This document shows, piece after piece, positions 34,424 to 45,921 of a stretch of 64,000 nucleotides of DNA. The stretch is from NCBI GenBank assembly GCA_014529385.2, contig CM043948.1, positions 25,602,451 to 25,666,450 on the forward strand. The letters are read 5' to 3'. The number at the start of each line of letters is the position of its first letter. Position 1 is the stretch's first letter. A program made the position numbers and the translations under genes. The stretch is from Adiantum capillus-veneris (Eukaryota; Streptophyta; Polypodiopsida; Polypodiales; Pteridaceae). Under the pieces are notes generated by a model that was given only the letters and a program-made list of their open reading frames with translations, did not search any database and was not told the DNA's origin.

Positions 34424-36290
34424 CACTTTAATTACAATAAGAAAGAATGAATATTAAGAGAAAATAAAGAGAGAGATATAGTCTTATAAAGTTGAAACTC
34501 AAGTTGGAAAATGTGGATGAGTAGGGGAGCACAATGTGGACCAGTTTTGGGCAAGCCATTTAGTAAAAATTAGAAAGGTTTGTTGTGGTTGCTTGGATAA
34601 GTGGAAGAATTTTTACGAGAGTGTGTAGGACAAGTACATGAAGTATGGCCTCCAAGTCCAAAATCAAATCATCACCCTTGGGGCACAATATTCAACTCTC
34701 TCTTGAAGAAAAAACATTGGTTCTCATGAGAACTTTTGAGATGGTTGACAAGTTCCCAATTGAGTGGAATAGGACATCATTGCTCTAGAGATTTTTCTAT
34801 GTCGTGTATCTTTGCAAGAGAATCTAGAAAACCTAATCATGCTTCATGGTATGGTATCCAATAGGAACATGAGACATGAGTTGGTGGATGTTGCCACCAA
34901 TAACCCCTTCATGAAAAAGATAAATTTACCCCATAATCCCTTCATGAAAAAGATAAACTTACCCCATAAACCTCAATTTGGTTAACTAAGGTGTAGCCTA
35001 GAAAGTATAGATAGGCAAAAATACACTTCTAGAATGATGATCATATATTGTGAAAAAAATATATCATGCAAAGACAAGGCCGTCATGGGACCAATGGGTT
35101 TTGGTGGGGAGTGGTCCACCATTACATAGCCCTATCATTGACAAAAGAGGTGACTTGGATGAGTTTTGACTTTTTGGTAAAGTTGTTGGCTTTAAAGGTA
35201 ACATCAAATTGCTAGAAGAGCTTGAGATAATGCCTTGAGTGTGCCGACAAAAGTAATAAAATTTGGCAGTAGCACCACTATCTTTGAAAGTTGTGGGGGT
35301 CAAAAGCATAGGAGGTGGTGGTCAATAATATTGGTATTGGGGATAGCCAAGTGGTAGTGAAGGTGATGGTGCTGGATAAAATGGTAGTGGAGGTTGACAT
35401 GGTTGAGAGCCACATTAACGTGCACTTGATGCCATTGATGAAATAATTTGGCTAAGAATTAAGATGTATCAAAAGAGGTTCGAGTGCCCGATTACAAGAA
35501 GGGTGAGAATCATGAGGAGGGGGAATATGAGAATTTTGTGAGGAATAGCATGGGTAGTAGGAGGATAGATGCTCTTCAAATATTAATTAAGAGACTACAC
35601 ATTAACTTGATCATCATTGGTGGATCATGTCGTTGTTTTTTGGCCAATCAGAGAAGCTCTCACACCATGTACTCAGCATGAGCTTTGCTTAGTTGATGTA
35701 AAATAGGATTGAAAGGATATTCATTATAAGATTGAAAATGGAATGAGCTACTCACTTGACATCTATTCTAGGTTAGAACTTCAGAGTCAGATCTCAGATC
35801 AAATGAGATCAGATAGGATGAACATAATCAAATTTTAGATGAACAATCAAAAAATCATACAGATAATTGGGCTAAATTGAAAGAATAGAATCAGACATTG
35901 GACAACAATACAAATGAAATTTGTATATTCAGATTACTAAGTCAAAAGTACAACGAAGCTTGCATTGAGTGTTGGATTATAAGACCGTGCAAGAATCCAA
36001 AGACATATGGTTACATCAAAGCTCTACTCAAGACTAGCCGACAAGAGATTGACAAACCCAAAATGAAAGTAGTAGGCCCTATTTATAGGTGCTTGTATTG
36101 TGTTTTGATTGATTTTTTGATTGGATAATTACCTACTGGTATTTTTTTTGTATATTAGTGCTTACATAGAGTCTATTCTCGCTATCTACATCCTCCTCTC
36201 CTTTCTTAAATTTTGGCATATTTCCAAAATTTTAGATTTTGATTTGATTTCAACATTTGCGTTTGGGTCTTTGTTTATATGGAGCCTTCT
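34424..36290. other. AT-rich stretch without supported gene
   Basis: No recognisable domain on either strand. A small tandem duplication of about 30 bp (CCCTTCATGAAAAAGATAAA) lies at about 34903-34962. Short frames here lack any family signature. Confidence 0.45.
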
Positions 36291-36489
36291 TTAGTGTGCC
36301 CTTCGATAAATCCTAGGGTGCATATGAAGAAATCCTCACTAAGATTTCCTTATAGGAGTACTAGAAGCAGTGTTCTTATTCTGAATCAATCTGTAGATGG
36401 CTTCTTGCTCTAGTTGCTCCAATGGAGGGCTTTTAGAATCAGATGTGTAAGTGCCTTTGGGATCTGGTGCTAGAGGTTCTGGAATAGTA

Positions 36490-37345
36490 CAATTTAATCT
36501 TTGCTCCATTATAGACCTCAGGTAGAATCAGTCTAGACAAATCCTTTAATTTGACTATGCCATTAGAGAAAACCCATTCTACTGCATACAGTCTTAACCA
36601 TGCTATCTTTAGATTGGGTTTCTTCGGGCCTCACTTTAACTGATATAAAAAAACTAGGTTGCCTTTTTTGAACTCCCTTACTTTCACTTACTATCATGCG
36701 AGTGTTTCTTTTGTTGTTGGACTACTTACTTTTTTTTAATCATTTCGCTTTGTTTGATTTCATCGAGTTTAAGAAGCTCATCCACTCTCTTCTTTAGTGT
36801 TGAGTTGTAATCCATATCATGCTCTATAGCCAGCATGAGGATGGGGACATTGAATTCCATGGGCACTAGCTCTATATCCATCTTGAGGTTGGGAACATTG
36901 AATTCCATGGGCACCATTACTTCAGTTCCATACACAATTTTGAATGGTGTTATACCAATTGTAATCTTTTAGGCTATTCTATACACTCAAAAATCCATTT
37001 GAAGCTTGTCATGCTAGGTGTGAGCTTCCTTCGAAACTATCTTAGTCACAATGGACTTAATAGTCTTGTTGCTACTTTTAGCCTATCCATTGCATGTGGG
37101 ATGGTATGGAGTAGACTTTGATACATTATTTAATACATTTCAATCAGATTCTGAATAGTTTCATTAATGAAATGGGTCCCCTGATCTAAAACTATCTCAA
37201 TCAAACAACCATATCGACATATAATGTGTTCATATAGACAGTAGGATGTGGACTTGGCTGTGTTGTTGGGTAAGACCTTAACTTCCACCCATTTACTTAT
37301 ATAACATGTAGCCATGACTATATATTTCTTTTTGACTATATATCT
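36490..37345 (-). pseudogene. Integrase core and C-terminus of decayed gypsy
   Basis: The minus strand reads YIVMATCYISKWVEVKVL, LYEHIICRYGCLIEIVLDQG (second catalytic Asp) and GTHFINETIQNL. After a gap come MYGTEVMVPMEFNVPNL and finally NGIVKLKDLSRLILPEVYN near 36560. A stretch around VPMEFNVP is repeated, a small internal duplication. Frames are broken several times. Confidence 0.75.
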
Positions 37346-38445
37346 CTCTCTCTCTCTCTCATACACACATACACAAGGAGGTGAAGGAGAAGAAGATGGA
37401 GATGGAGATGGAGCAAGAGCACTCTTCTATTGCACAAATGAGAGAATGAGTGAATTTTAGGTTTAGTTGACTTTTATATGAGCTCGCCCCATTCACACTT
37501 GGGCGCCCATGCTTAGCCAACTAATCCCTTGAATGTTCTAGTTAGAGTGCGCCTCTCATCGGCAATCACTCTTACCCTTTTCCTATTGGACCGACAAACC
37601 CGGTACCTGACTCTACCAAATAAATAATACAATGTTCACCGTAGGTTACAACGTCCATCGTAGGTGATAGGGTGTCCGTGAGCCATGAGGGTTAACAATG
37701 TGAAAAATGTGTAACTCCAATTTTTACTGCTTTCTTCACGTTGATCTTCGATGTGCATCCGTACGTCTTCAGTTTTTAGCAGCTTTTGTTAATTGACGTT
37801 GACTCAGTTAACATTCCCCCCTTCCTATTTTAGTGCCCGTTCCCAGGCACTGTTGAAAAAGTGTCCTTGGAGGCTGTGGAAGGTTTTGATTGGTTGTTGA
37901 TGGGCCGATCTTCATTTTGTTGTTGGATTTATTGATGAGGTTCAATTTGCTGCAACATCTTCATTGGTCCGAGTAGTCGATTTTGAGAGATGATGTTGCA
38001 TTTGTCCGTTGTAATAGCATCATGATGAGGTTGCTGTTTATTTATGAAAAATGTGTACAAGGGAAGTAGAATGATGAGGTTCTAAATTAGGGTCTTATAC
38101 CTGGATGACCAAAGGGAAAAAACCCAGTGGAAAAAAAGTGCCTTTGGTATACGCGCATTATTGGAGTAATTATTAGCATGGAGAATAGTAATAAAGTACT
38201 CAAGGGATTATTTGCTGATAGATATGGAATTAAAAAGGTAGCAAATGTGAAAGGGTAGCATGATGGAACATTGGTTGGCCTATTGTAGTCCACTCAAGGT
38301 GCATAGGTGGAAGCAAAAAAGGAGTGTCTAATGCATATGTCCAATGATGGGACATCCTATTTATGCATACACAAAAATGCATGGAGAACAATATGCTGTG
38401 CAAGAAGGATTTTGAGGGGTTCTTCAGAAAGATGGTGTAGCTATA
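37346..38445 (-). mobile_element. About 1.1-kb insertion splitting the integrase
   Basis: The integrase stops after FMKWGLDLMGLG near 38455 and resumes at KKKYIVMATCYISKW near 37335, so about 1.1 kb of foreign DNA lies between. Inside, the minus strand shows a purine tract GGAAGGGGGGAA (37814-37826) directly before TGTTAACTGAG at 37813. This looks like a polypurine tract plus the start of an LTR. The outer ends and a TSD were not identified, so the boundaries are approximate. Confidence 0.4.
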
Positions 38446-38449
38446 AAAG

Positions 38450-40007
38450 ATGATGTAACCCTAATCCCATCAAATCTAGACCCCATTTCATGAATATTCA
38501 TAAGGAATGTATTGTAGTCCCATGTGTCATGTCTGTTGTAGTAGGTGTGACCATTCTCCGGAAAATATCACATGTTTTGCAAAAGGGTCAAACATCTGAC
38601 ATCATGCTTTGCCACCATAACCCTGCTTGCAAGGTTTTCTTATAAGTATTTTAGTGGAAAAGTGTCCCCCTTGAACTACCACTCTGAGCTTTAGGGATCA
38701 CTTGCATCCTTCCTTGGATAAGTACACATGTTCTCAAGACTTAATCAATACAAAAATCCAACTATAATACCGAGTTTTAGACTTTTGGTCATAAGGGCAT
38801 TTTTATTGGACTGAGACTAGTCTACTAAAAAACCAGTGTATTGAAAAAAATCATATACATATTGCCATTCTTCATCTGGCCTATCCATTGCCATTGTTTG
38901 ACATAGTTTCATGGTTTGAAATAGTTCAGCATCCATTGGTTCATCCCTTATTGATGTTGCTAAAATACCTTTAGTGATTATTAATAGGAAATTTGCACCA
39001 TCGTGAGTCTCTCCTTGTTTATGGAAAATCTTGATTTCAAATTCCTACAGGAACAACATGCATTTGATTAATCTTCATTGAATCTCTAGTTTCTTAATTA
39101 TAAAGAGTAACGCTTGATGGCCCACATAAAAGTGAATTTTTTTTTCCAACAGATAATGTTAGAATGTTGTTGCACTAAAAACCATTTCCAGTGTCTCTTT
39201 TTGTTGTTGTGGAATACCGTTATTCTGCCACGCTAAATCTTGTCACTAGAAACTTGCTTCACGTTTTGGGGTATAGGAAAATCCAACTCTTGTAGTTTAA
39301 TGTATAGTGGAATGGACTTTGTTGCAAACATATGAATAAACCTTTTGTAAAAGTTGATGTACCCCAAGAATGAACTTAATTCAGACACATTTGTTGGCAA
39401 TGTAGCTTGCTAGACACTTTGGATCTTGTCTTCAACATTTCTATAACATTTTTGGACACAACATGTCCCAATATCTATCCCTTTCACACCATGAACATTG
39501 ATTTAAAAGAATTGAGATATATCATTTTCTCGCTCCATCTCTCAAATACCATCTCCAATAGGAGATGCATATATTCAAATGATAACACTGTAAAATCATC
39601 CACAATATCGGAAGAAATTTGTGCAAAAACTCACTAAAGATCTCTATAATACCTCTGAAAGGTTGTTGGAGTGCTACATAAACCAAATGGCATTACTAGA
39701 AACATGAAGGCTTTCCATTTAGTGATGAATGTCATTTTTTCTCGATCTTCTGGTGTTATCTTTAGCTAGTTGTACCCACAACATCCATTCATGAAGTTGT
39801 ACATTTCATGTCCTCCTATCTTATTTGACATCAATCTCTGAATGAAAAGGGAACAAATCCTTGAATGAGCATTCAACTTTCAATAGACCACACAGACCCT
39901 TAGCTTCCCAATTATTTTTTTGGAACTACCACTATAGGAAACAACCAATCGCTACTTGCCATTTCAGTATAATGAATCTTGCCTTTAGTAGATTGATGAT
40001 TTCTTCC
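38450..40007 (-). pseudogene. RT C-terminus, RNase H and integrase N-terminus, decayed
   Basis: From the 5' side on the minus strand: [25 protein letters not shown], an RT active-site region with IVDDFTV near 39590, a connection motif LPTNVSELSSFLGYINFYKRF near 39350, RNase H remnants, and the integrase zinc region (LQAGL ... CKTCDIF) near 38620-38540. Multiple stops. It continues across the TIR element at 40012. Confidence 0.72.
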
Positions 40008-40011
40008 TTAA

Positions 40012-41328
40012 CACTAGTTTTGTAATAATCGGACACTCAAATGTCTTGAGACACTAAAGTGTCATGTTTTTCTAGCAACTTGTCATAATTATTTGGTGAA
40101 TCTAGAAAAAAACTACATAGGTCTCGTCATATCTTAGGTCATCTATGAGGTGAAGAACATCAAAAAATTCTACTTTTGCCAAAATTAATACCAAATTAAG
40201 ATTATAATGATAAGTTTTAAGATGAAAAAATCATAGAAATTTAGTGCAGTTTTAACAAAATTTTCATAAATTGAATATAACTTCTCATCAAAATAAGATT
40301 TTGCATATTTTCAAGGTGTATGGATATGAAAAAACTTATTATAGCAAGAAATTGAGCTTCATAACCTAGTTATGGGACTAGATTTTTGTTATAATCAAAA
40401 GACCAAAATCTTGAAAATGTTGACAAAGAGGAAAATTTTGGTCTTTCAAGGCCTCTTTCATTAACATGATGAGGTTATGGGACAAAACCTAAGGTGTATA
40501 ATGTATCTATAGGTCAATACCCATCAATTAAGCATTTTTCAAGGGTTCAAACTCATAGGAATCTTGTAATTTAAGCTCATTTAAAAAAAAAGTTAGTACG
40601 TAATTTCTTGCAAAAAAAACATTGCTATGAAAAACTAATGAAAGTGGGTATATAAATCTCCCAATTGTGTCCATATGAGTTATTTGTATACAAATAAGTG
40701 AGATGAATGGAAAAATCCAAAAGTGGACTTTATTTTAAGGCTTATCTTTGATAAATAAAAAATCATAATTACAACATGCACAGTTTTTTGGATATGCCAT
40801 AAATCACCAAATATGGCTTGCATAACCATTAAAAATTATCACCTTATGTAATGCAGTCATAGATCTAGTATATATGCATCATAAGACATAGTAAATTTAG
40901 ATGAACTAAATGTTTTTTGTGATCGTTAATTGAATTTGTGAACGTTGCATATTCGACCCACAGGACTTTCTATATTTAATTCTAGTCCCAAAGGATGTTT
41001 TTCTCACATGACATTTGCAAAAATATCAAACACATATATAAGTACTTACCACGGATTATTACATGCATCCTGCTCATTTTTTTCTTAGGCTAGAGTATGA
41101 GTTTTAATGAAACATTGAATGCTGTTTTGCGTAGGTTCTTATCATGAGTGTACTTACTATTGAGGTTAAGATCAAAAGTGAGGGATTATAATTTCTATGG
41201 TTACTTTGAATAACATTTTATAAGTTTGCAAAAGCATTTCTTGAGATGTGTTCTAGATTTCATGTACCATTTTATTTAAATTCACCAAAAAAAGACACTA
41301 AAGTGTCCTTTTTGGTACCAAACTAGTG
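40012..41328 (+). mobile_element. TIR element copy 2, TTAA-flanked
   Basis: 1,317 bp with termini CACTAGTTTTG ... CAAACTAGTG, flanked by TTAA at 40008-40011 and 41329-41332. A GACACTAAAGTGTC palindrome lies near each end (about 40056 and 41294). It interrupts the RT N-terminus of the decayed gypsy. Removing it with one TTAA restores the frame KKVKEEIINLLKARF on the minus strand. The superfamily is unclear: the CACTA-like end fits En/Spm, but the target fits TTAA or TA. No transposase is visible. Confidence 0.68.
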
Positions 41329-41332
41329 TTAA

Positions 41333-41945
41333 CCTTCTTGTTATAGTTTAGATTCATCATCTACCTATGACGCTATTAAACTAGTCGTGCATCTAATTTT
41401 AGTGGTATTTGATTGTGGCATACCTCTAGATAGACACCCTTCATATCCATATGCTACGAGGTGAACATATCTCGATACTTTTGAAACAACTACCTGGCCT
41501 TTTTCTTAATCTTCAGTTTCAAATGCTTGTTGATTTTGCACTCTAGAAGTATTGAATTTAAGTTTATCTCAAGTAGGGGAAATATGTTCATGGGGATGCC
41601 AACATTCTTTTGATCTTCTTTGTTCCATATTTCCTACATACCTCTTCTCGCCTCACTGGCCTTTCCAGCTTCTGGTATTGTTTGTCGGGTGCTTGTCTTG
41701 ATGTGAATTCTTCTATTGGGTCCTTGGATTGTTAATGTTTGGATTGCATAGTCATGTATAGATCTTGCACTTTTGAGCCATGGCCTTCCCAATAGCATAC
41801 CATATGCCCCTTGCACATCTAATACCAAGAAACTGGTTTTGAACTTCTTAGAGCCTACCGTGATATGAAGATTTTTATTCAGACTGTTGGATTAGACCAT
41901 CCAATGGTCCACCATTTGGATTTTGAAAGGAGCTCGTTTTATTTT
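41333..41945 (-). pseudogene. Protease and RT N-terminus of decayed gypsy
   Basis: 41828-41634 reads VLDVQGAYGMLLGRPWLKSA, the conserved C-terminal motif of gypsy retropepsin. It is followed by linker sequence and, near 41340, the start of RT. The active-site Asp motif upstream was not found. Confidence 0.7.
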
Positions 41946-42195
41946 TTGAATTCTTAACCTTTGTCTAACATGCTCCTTCAAAATGTTGACACTAGCGTCG
42001 CCAGACTGTAAGGACCTGTTATATAGAAAATGGCACTGATAAAAAATTTGCACTACAAGGAGGCCGAAATGAGCCCCAATGGAAATTCTGAGAAAAAATG
42101 CTAATGCTCACCAAAGCTCACAAAAATTTGAGAAAGTGAGCAGGCATGTACATGGAATGTTGGCGACTAAGCTCGGGAGGATGAAACCTGCTCTA

Positions 42196-42204
42196 CTGAT
42201 ACCA
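42196..42204 (-). other. Primer-binding-site-like motif and putative LTR edge
   Basis: CTGATACCA is the reverse complement of TGGTATCAG. It lies two bases from TGTTGG at 42207, a plausible LTR end on the minus strand. Only about 260 bp separate it from the protease, so gag would be deleted if both belong to one element. No partner LTR was found. Confidence 0.4.
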
Positions 42205-42206
42205 AT

Positions 42207-42852
42207 TGTTGGAAATAGGGTTGCAGCGAAACACACAAAACTCAGAGATGACAAAGAAGCTCAAGGCACACAACAACGAGTAGTATTGCTTAGTGCACAA
42301 ATGAAAGATAAGTTAGCCCTAGAGTGATGGGTGTATATACAATGCACGAGGGAAAAAAACTCCTAGTGAGGGAAAAATGCCTCGACAGTCCTAAGTGTAT
42401 TCACACACATCACTACCACATGTATATGGTAGCAAAGAGTACCATCCAAGTCAAGGGTATCAATAAGAAGAAAACTATTTTCTCTTTGGGATCTTGCACA
42501 CTCCTATCATCTATGACAATGGGACCATGGTTCAAAGCTTTTTGGTGATGCATGTTGGTGTTATGGAGGGCAACATAAACCTAGGGCATAAATGGATGTC
42601 CACAACTAATTGCACTATCGTTTGGGAGAACAAGAGTATCACAACACAAAAAATAGGTCTCAATCCTACCACTCAAGAAGTTGGAACATCTTTGTACATG
42701 GAACAACCCTCTAAAGCTTCAACTTCCATGGCTAAGATAGGCCATGTTGCACCTAAGGCTGAGCATGACTTGATAAAGGGTACATATCAGTAGGTCCTAA
42801 AGGCTTTTTTAATGGCCCCTTCTACTCTTCAATCTCATTCAAAAAATAAGCC
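42207..42852. other. Putative LTR sequence and unrecognised frame
   Basis: If the motif at 42196 is a PBS, this begins with LTR sequence. A plus-strand frame at 42494-42793 contains FLVMHVGVMEGNINLGHKWM, faintly like the second half of a retropepsin. I do not assign it. Confidence 0.3.
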
Positions 42853-43889
42853 TCTACTCACTCTAATAAATGTAAGGTTACATTGTGTTGGGTTCCTACA
42901 TAACTACTAGAAGCCTAAGGCTATGATGATGGCAATGATAAAATTTGGGTACCTAGACATAAGTTGTGTTCTTTCTTGTCACTTACAAAACCATGTAAGT
43001 TAAATCTGGCAAGTCCAAGGCCGATTGGGGATCGTGAAAAAGAAATGATCACAAAGTATTCCACACCTTTCCTAGAGTTAATTTGGGTTCCAAAGTCAGA
43101 ACAATCTATTCCATCTAGCTCAGGAAGAGGAGAGTCACATCAAGCTTCTATCTCCTCATGTTATTCATCCAAGCATGTAAAAACTTCTACATAACCTCCA
43201 CCTACCACTATCAATCTCCACAAAATAACAAATGAATCTACGTCTTTCATTGTAAATTTATCTCCTAAAGAAACATTTTGAGTTAGCTCAAGGGAAAGTA
43301 CCTTACCACCCTTGCAACTTGATAAAGCACGTAGAGTGGCAGACAAATATTGGCCAAATTCCTTGCCTATTACAAGGTAGAACAATTGGTTTCAAAAAAT
43401 GATGACATCTTTTCAAAAGTATGATCTACCCAAGGAAGGAGGGAGTAGTTATTCACATTAATCATTCATTCGCTTTCCTTATAATAATTGTCCTTCCTTG
43501 AACTCTTCACTTCCAAATCTTAGGGAATATATATGTATGTATATACTCTAACAAACCAAAAAAAAAAGGTAAATGAGCAAAATCCATCTAGCAACAAGAG
43601 TGAAGTATACAAGATCCGACCCATAGCCCAAAACTCACAATGTCTCATCACGCACAATGAAACAACCTTTATGTTAAATGCAACCTAACCAAAATCTATA
43701 TGTATTCAAAGATATGGCTTGTTCACTAGACTCATCCACTGTTACTTTTGTTGAGAGGTATCCTCTTTACTTTTCTCAAGTGTTTCACATGATCTGTCAT
43801 GTACTTACCTCTTAAGGGGATCTGGTAGCTGAACTAGCATGTGAGGAAAATTTTGAGGAGTTAGAATGGCTGATACGTCTACTAACCAT
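42853..43889 (+). repeat. 1-kb direct repeat, copy 1
   Basis: Matches 44833-45890 in the same orientation at high identity by eye, with small indels and a longer TA/TG microsatellite in copy 2. It does not begin with TG or end with CA, so it is not a standard LTR pair. It carries a 76-codon frame (42964-43194) and the 5' part of the frame at 43714. Confidence 0.88.
42964..43194 (+). other. Unrecognised 76-codon frame, copy 1
   Basis: Starts MCSFLSLTKPCKLNLASPRP and is Ser-rich toward the end (SISSCYSSKHVKTST). The copy-2 version (44944-45174) is also fully open despite eight amino-acid changes. No family is recognised. It may be part of a transposon protein whose frame continues upstream. 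Confidence 0.3.
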
Positions 43890-44082
43890 CAGTGGTCCCT
43901 ACCCAATAGAGAACATCTCCCCAATTGCACAAGCTTATCCTTTTGAGCAACATGAGTATCCACACCTAGTGAAACTCTTAGTGAACCTATGTGTATGGGA
44001 TGATGAGGAAGACTTATCAAATCATTACAAGAATGAAACTTACGGTCTCATCGTGGATGAATTTATTTCTCTTGACGATTAG
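43714..44082 (+). pseudogene. Unrecognised 122-codon frame with one stop
   Basis: Frame from ATG 43714 (MACSLDSSTVTFVERYP) to TAG 44080, interrupted only by TAA at 43813. The duplicate copy has GAA (Glu) at that spot, so the stop is secondary. The C-terminal part is rich in acidic residues (LACEENFEELEWLIRLL, then VWDDEEDL). The second half extends beyond the duplicated segment. In copy 2 (from 45718) a 1-nt loss breaks the frame. No domain is recognised. It could be a transposon or a host gene remnant. Confidence 0.35.
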
Positions 44083-44751
44083 GATAGAGGTTTAGTCTTA
44101 GGACTACCATCCAATCTATACAACATTCTCTTGTAACCTTGATCATTTTGTTAGTGTGCTAAGCAGTAGGTAGGTTAGTGTTCTCCAATTTGTTTCTTTT
44201 TTTTCTCCTAGGAATAAAAGAATTTTTCACATCGATGTGCCTCCTCAAGGTATAGTATTTTGTTTGGTTATCTTGTGTAGTGTACAAGAGCATGGAGACT
44301 AGCTTGGCTATCCATTGTCATGCGGCTTCTAAGGGGACATTTCCATCCATCAGCCAAGGATATCCCAAGTACTGGAATAGGTGTATTATTCTATACGTTG
44401 CTTTCTTGTTTTCTTTTATTGATGTGACATTCATGTTTCATGTTGCTAGCATGGTATGCATGAGATCATGTCATTATGTTTGCATGATTTCCTAAGTGGA
44501 TCAGTAAGAAATGAGGACCATAAGTAACTCATATAGCTTAATTAGTTTAGAGTCTAGCTTTATTAGTTTTCCTTTAGGAAAATGGATGACTTTAGGTTAA
44601 CTTTTGATCTTTGACTAGCTGGTCTTATGCGTGAAATTTGTTATCAATGGTAGAGACCCTAGTGGTGTTTGGAGGTAGGAGTTGACTTTTTAAATAGCAA
44701 ATAATAGCGAGTGAAACTTGTAATTGACAAAAGGCTGGAAAAATTGGTTGT
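44083..44751. other. Spacer between the direct repeats
   Basis: No supported gene. The phrase GGAATAAAAGA(A/T)TTTTTCACATC occurs at about 44210 and again at about 44810, just before copy 2. It may mark how the duplication arose. Confidence 0.45.
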
Positions 44752-44810
44752 GGGGGGAAGGGGGGGGGGGGGGGAGGAGGGAGGGAGGAGGAAAGGGGAA
44801 GGGGGAAAGG
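44752..44810 (+). repeat. G-rich purine tract, quadruplex-prone
   Basis: About 59 bp of almost only G and A, including 14 G in a row (44761-44774) and several further G runs of three or more. It lies just upstream of direct repeat copy 2. Confidence 0.9.
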
Positions 44811-44832
44811 AATAAAAGATTTTTTCACATCA

Positions 44833-45502
44833 TCTACTCACTCTAATAGATGTAAGGTTACATTGTGTTGGGTTCCTAAATAAATACTAGAAGCCCAAGG
44901 CTATGATGATGGCAATTATAAAATTTGGGTACCTAGACATAAGTTGTGTTCCTTCTTGTCACTTACAAAACCATGTAAGTTAAATATGGCAAGTCCAAGG
45001 CCAATTGGGGATCGTGAAAAAGAAACGATCACAAAGTATTCCACACCTTTCCTAGAGTTAATTTGGGTTCCAAAGTCAGAACAATCTATTCCACCTAGCT
45101 CAGGAAGAGAAGAGTTCCATCAAGCTTCTAGCTCCTCATGTTCTTCATCCAAGCATGTAAAAGCTTCTACATAACCTCCACGTACCACTATCAATCTCCA
45201 CAAAATAACAAATGAATGTACGTATTTCATTGTAAATTTATCTCCTAAAGAAACATTTTGAGTTAGTCCATGGGAGAGTACCTTACCACCCTTGCAACTC
45301 GATAAAGCACGTAGAGTGGCGGAAAAATATTGGCCAAAGTCCTCACCTATTACAAGCTGGAACAATTGGTTTCAAAAAATGATATCTTTTCAAAAGTATG
45401 ATCTAGCCAAGGAAGGAGGGAGTAGTTACTCACATTAATCATTTATCACTTCCCATATAATAATTGTCCTTCCTTGAACTCTTCACTTTCAAATCTTGCG
45501 GA

Positions 45503-45544
<42 letters not shown>

Positions 45545-45890
45545 ATACTCTAACAAACCAAAAACAAAAGGTAAATGAGCAAAATCCATCTAGCAACAAG
45601 AGTGAAGCATACAAGATCCGACCCATAGCCCAAAACTCACAATGTCACATCATGCACAATGAAACAACCTTTATGTTAAATGCAACCTAACTTCAAAATC
45701 TATATGTATTTAGAGATATGGCTTGTTCAATAGACTCATCCACTTTTACTTTTGTTGACAGGTATCCTTTTACTTTTCTCAAGTGTTTCACACGATCTAT
45801 CATGTACTTACCTTTGAAGGGGATCTGGTAGCTAAACTAGCTTGAGGAAAATTTTGAGGAGTTAGAATGGTTGATACGTCTACTGACCAT
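44833..45890 (+). repeat. 1-kb direct repeat, copy 2
   Basis: Second copy of 42853-43889. It includes a TA/TG microsatellite at about 45507-45544 and the 76-codon frame at 44944-45174. It ends just inside the start of the gag-like region that follows. Confidence 0.88.
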
Positions 45891-45921
45891 GAAAAGTTTT
45901 GGCCCCATATGTACAAGCATT

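Larger units (their letters stand above)
36290..42206 (-). mobile_element. Decayed gypsy element on minus strand
   Basis: Heavily mutated pol in the order protease (41940-41634), RT (41400-39380, interrupted by a TIR element), RNase H (about 39350-38870), integrase zinc region (38800-38450) and, after another insertion, integrase core and C-terminus (37340-36490). A PBS-like site lies at 42196-42204. RT motifs include VMPFGL and PEDREKMTF. The RT and integrase style (LYEHIICRYGC, VYGTEV-like MYGTEVMVP) is that of non-chromovirus plant gypsy elements. Stops and frameshifts are everywhere, so this insertion is old. Confidence 0.75.

Noticed and set aside
42853-45890. Direct repeats as an LTR pair
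   Set aside because: No TG/CA ends, no TSD, no PBS or polypurine tract at the inner edges.
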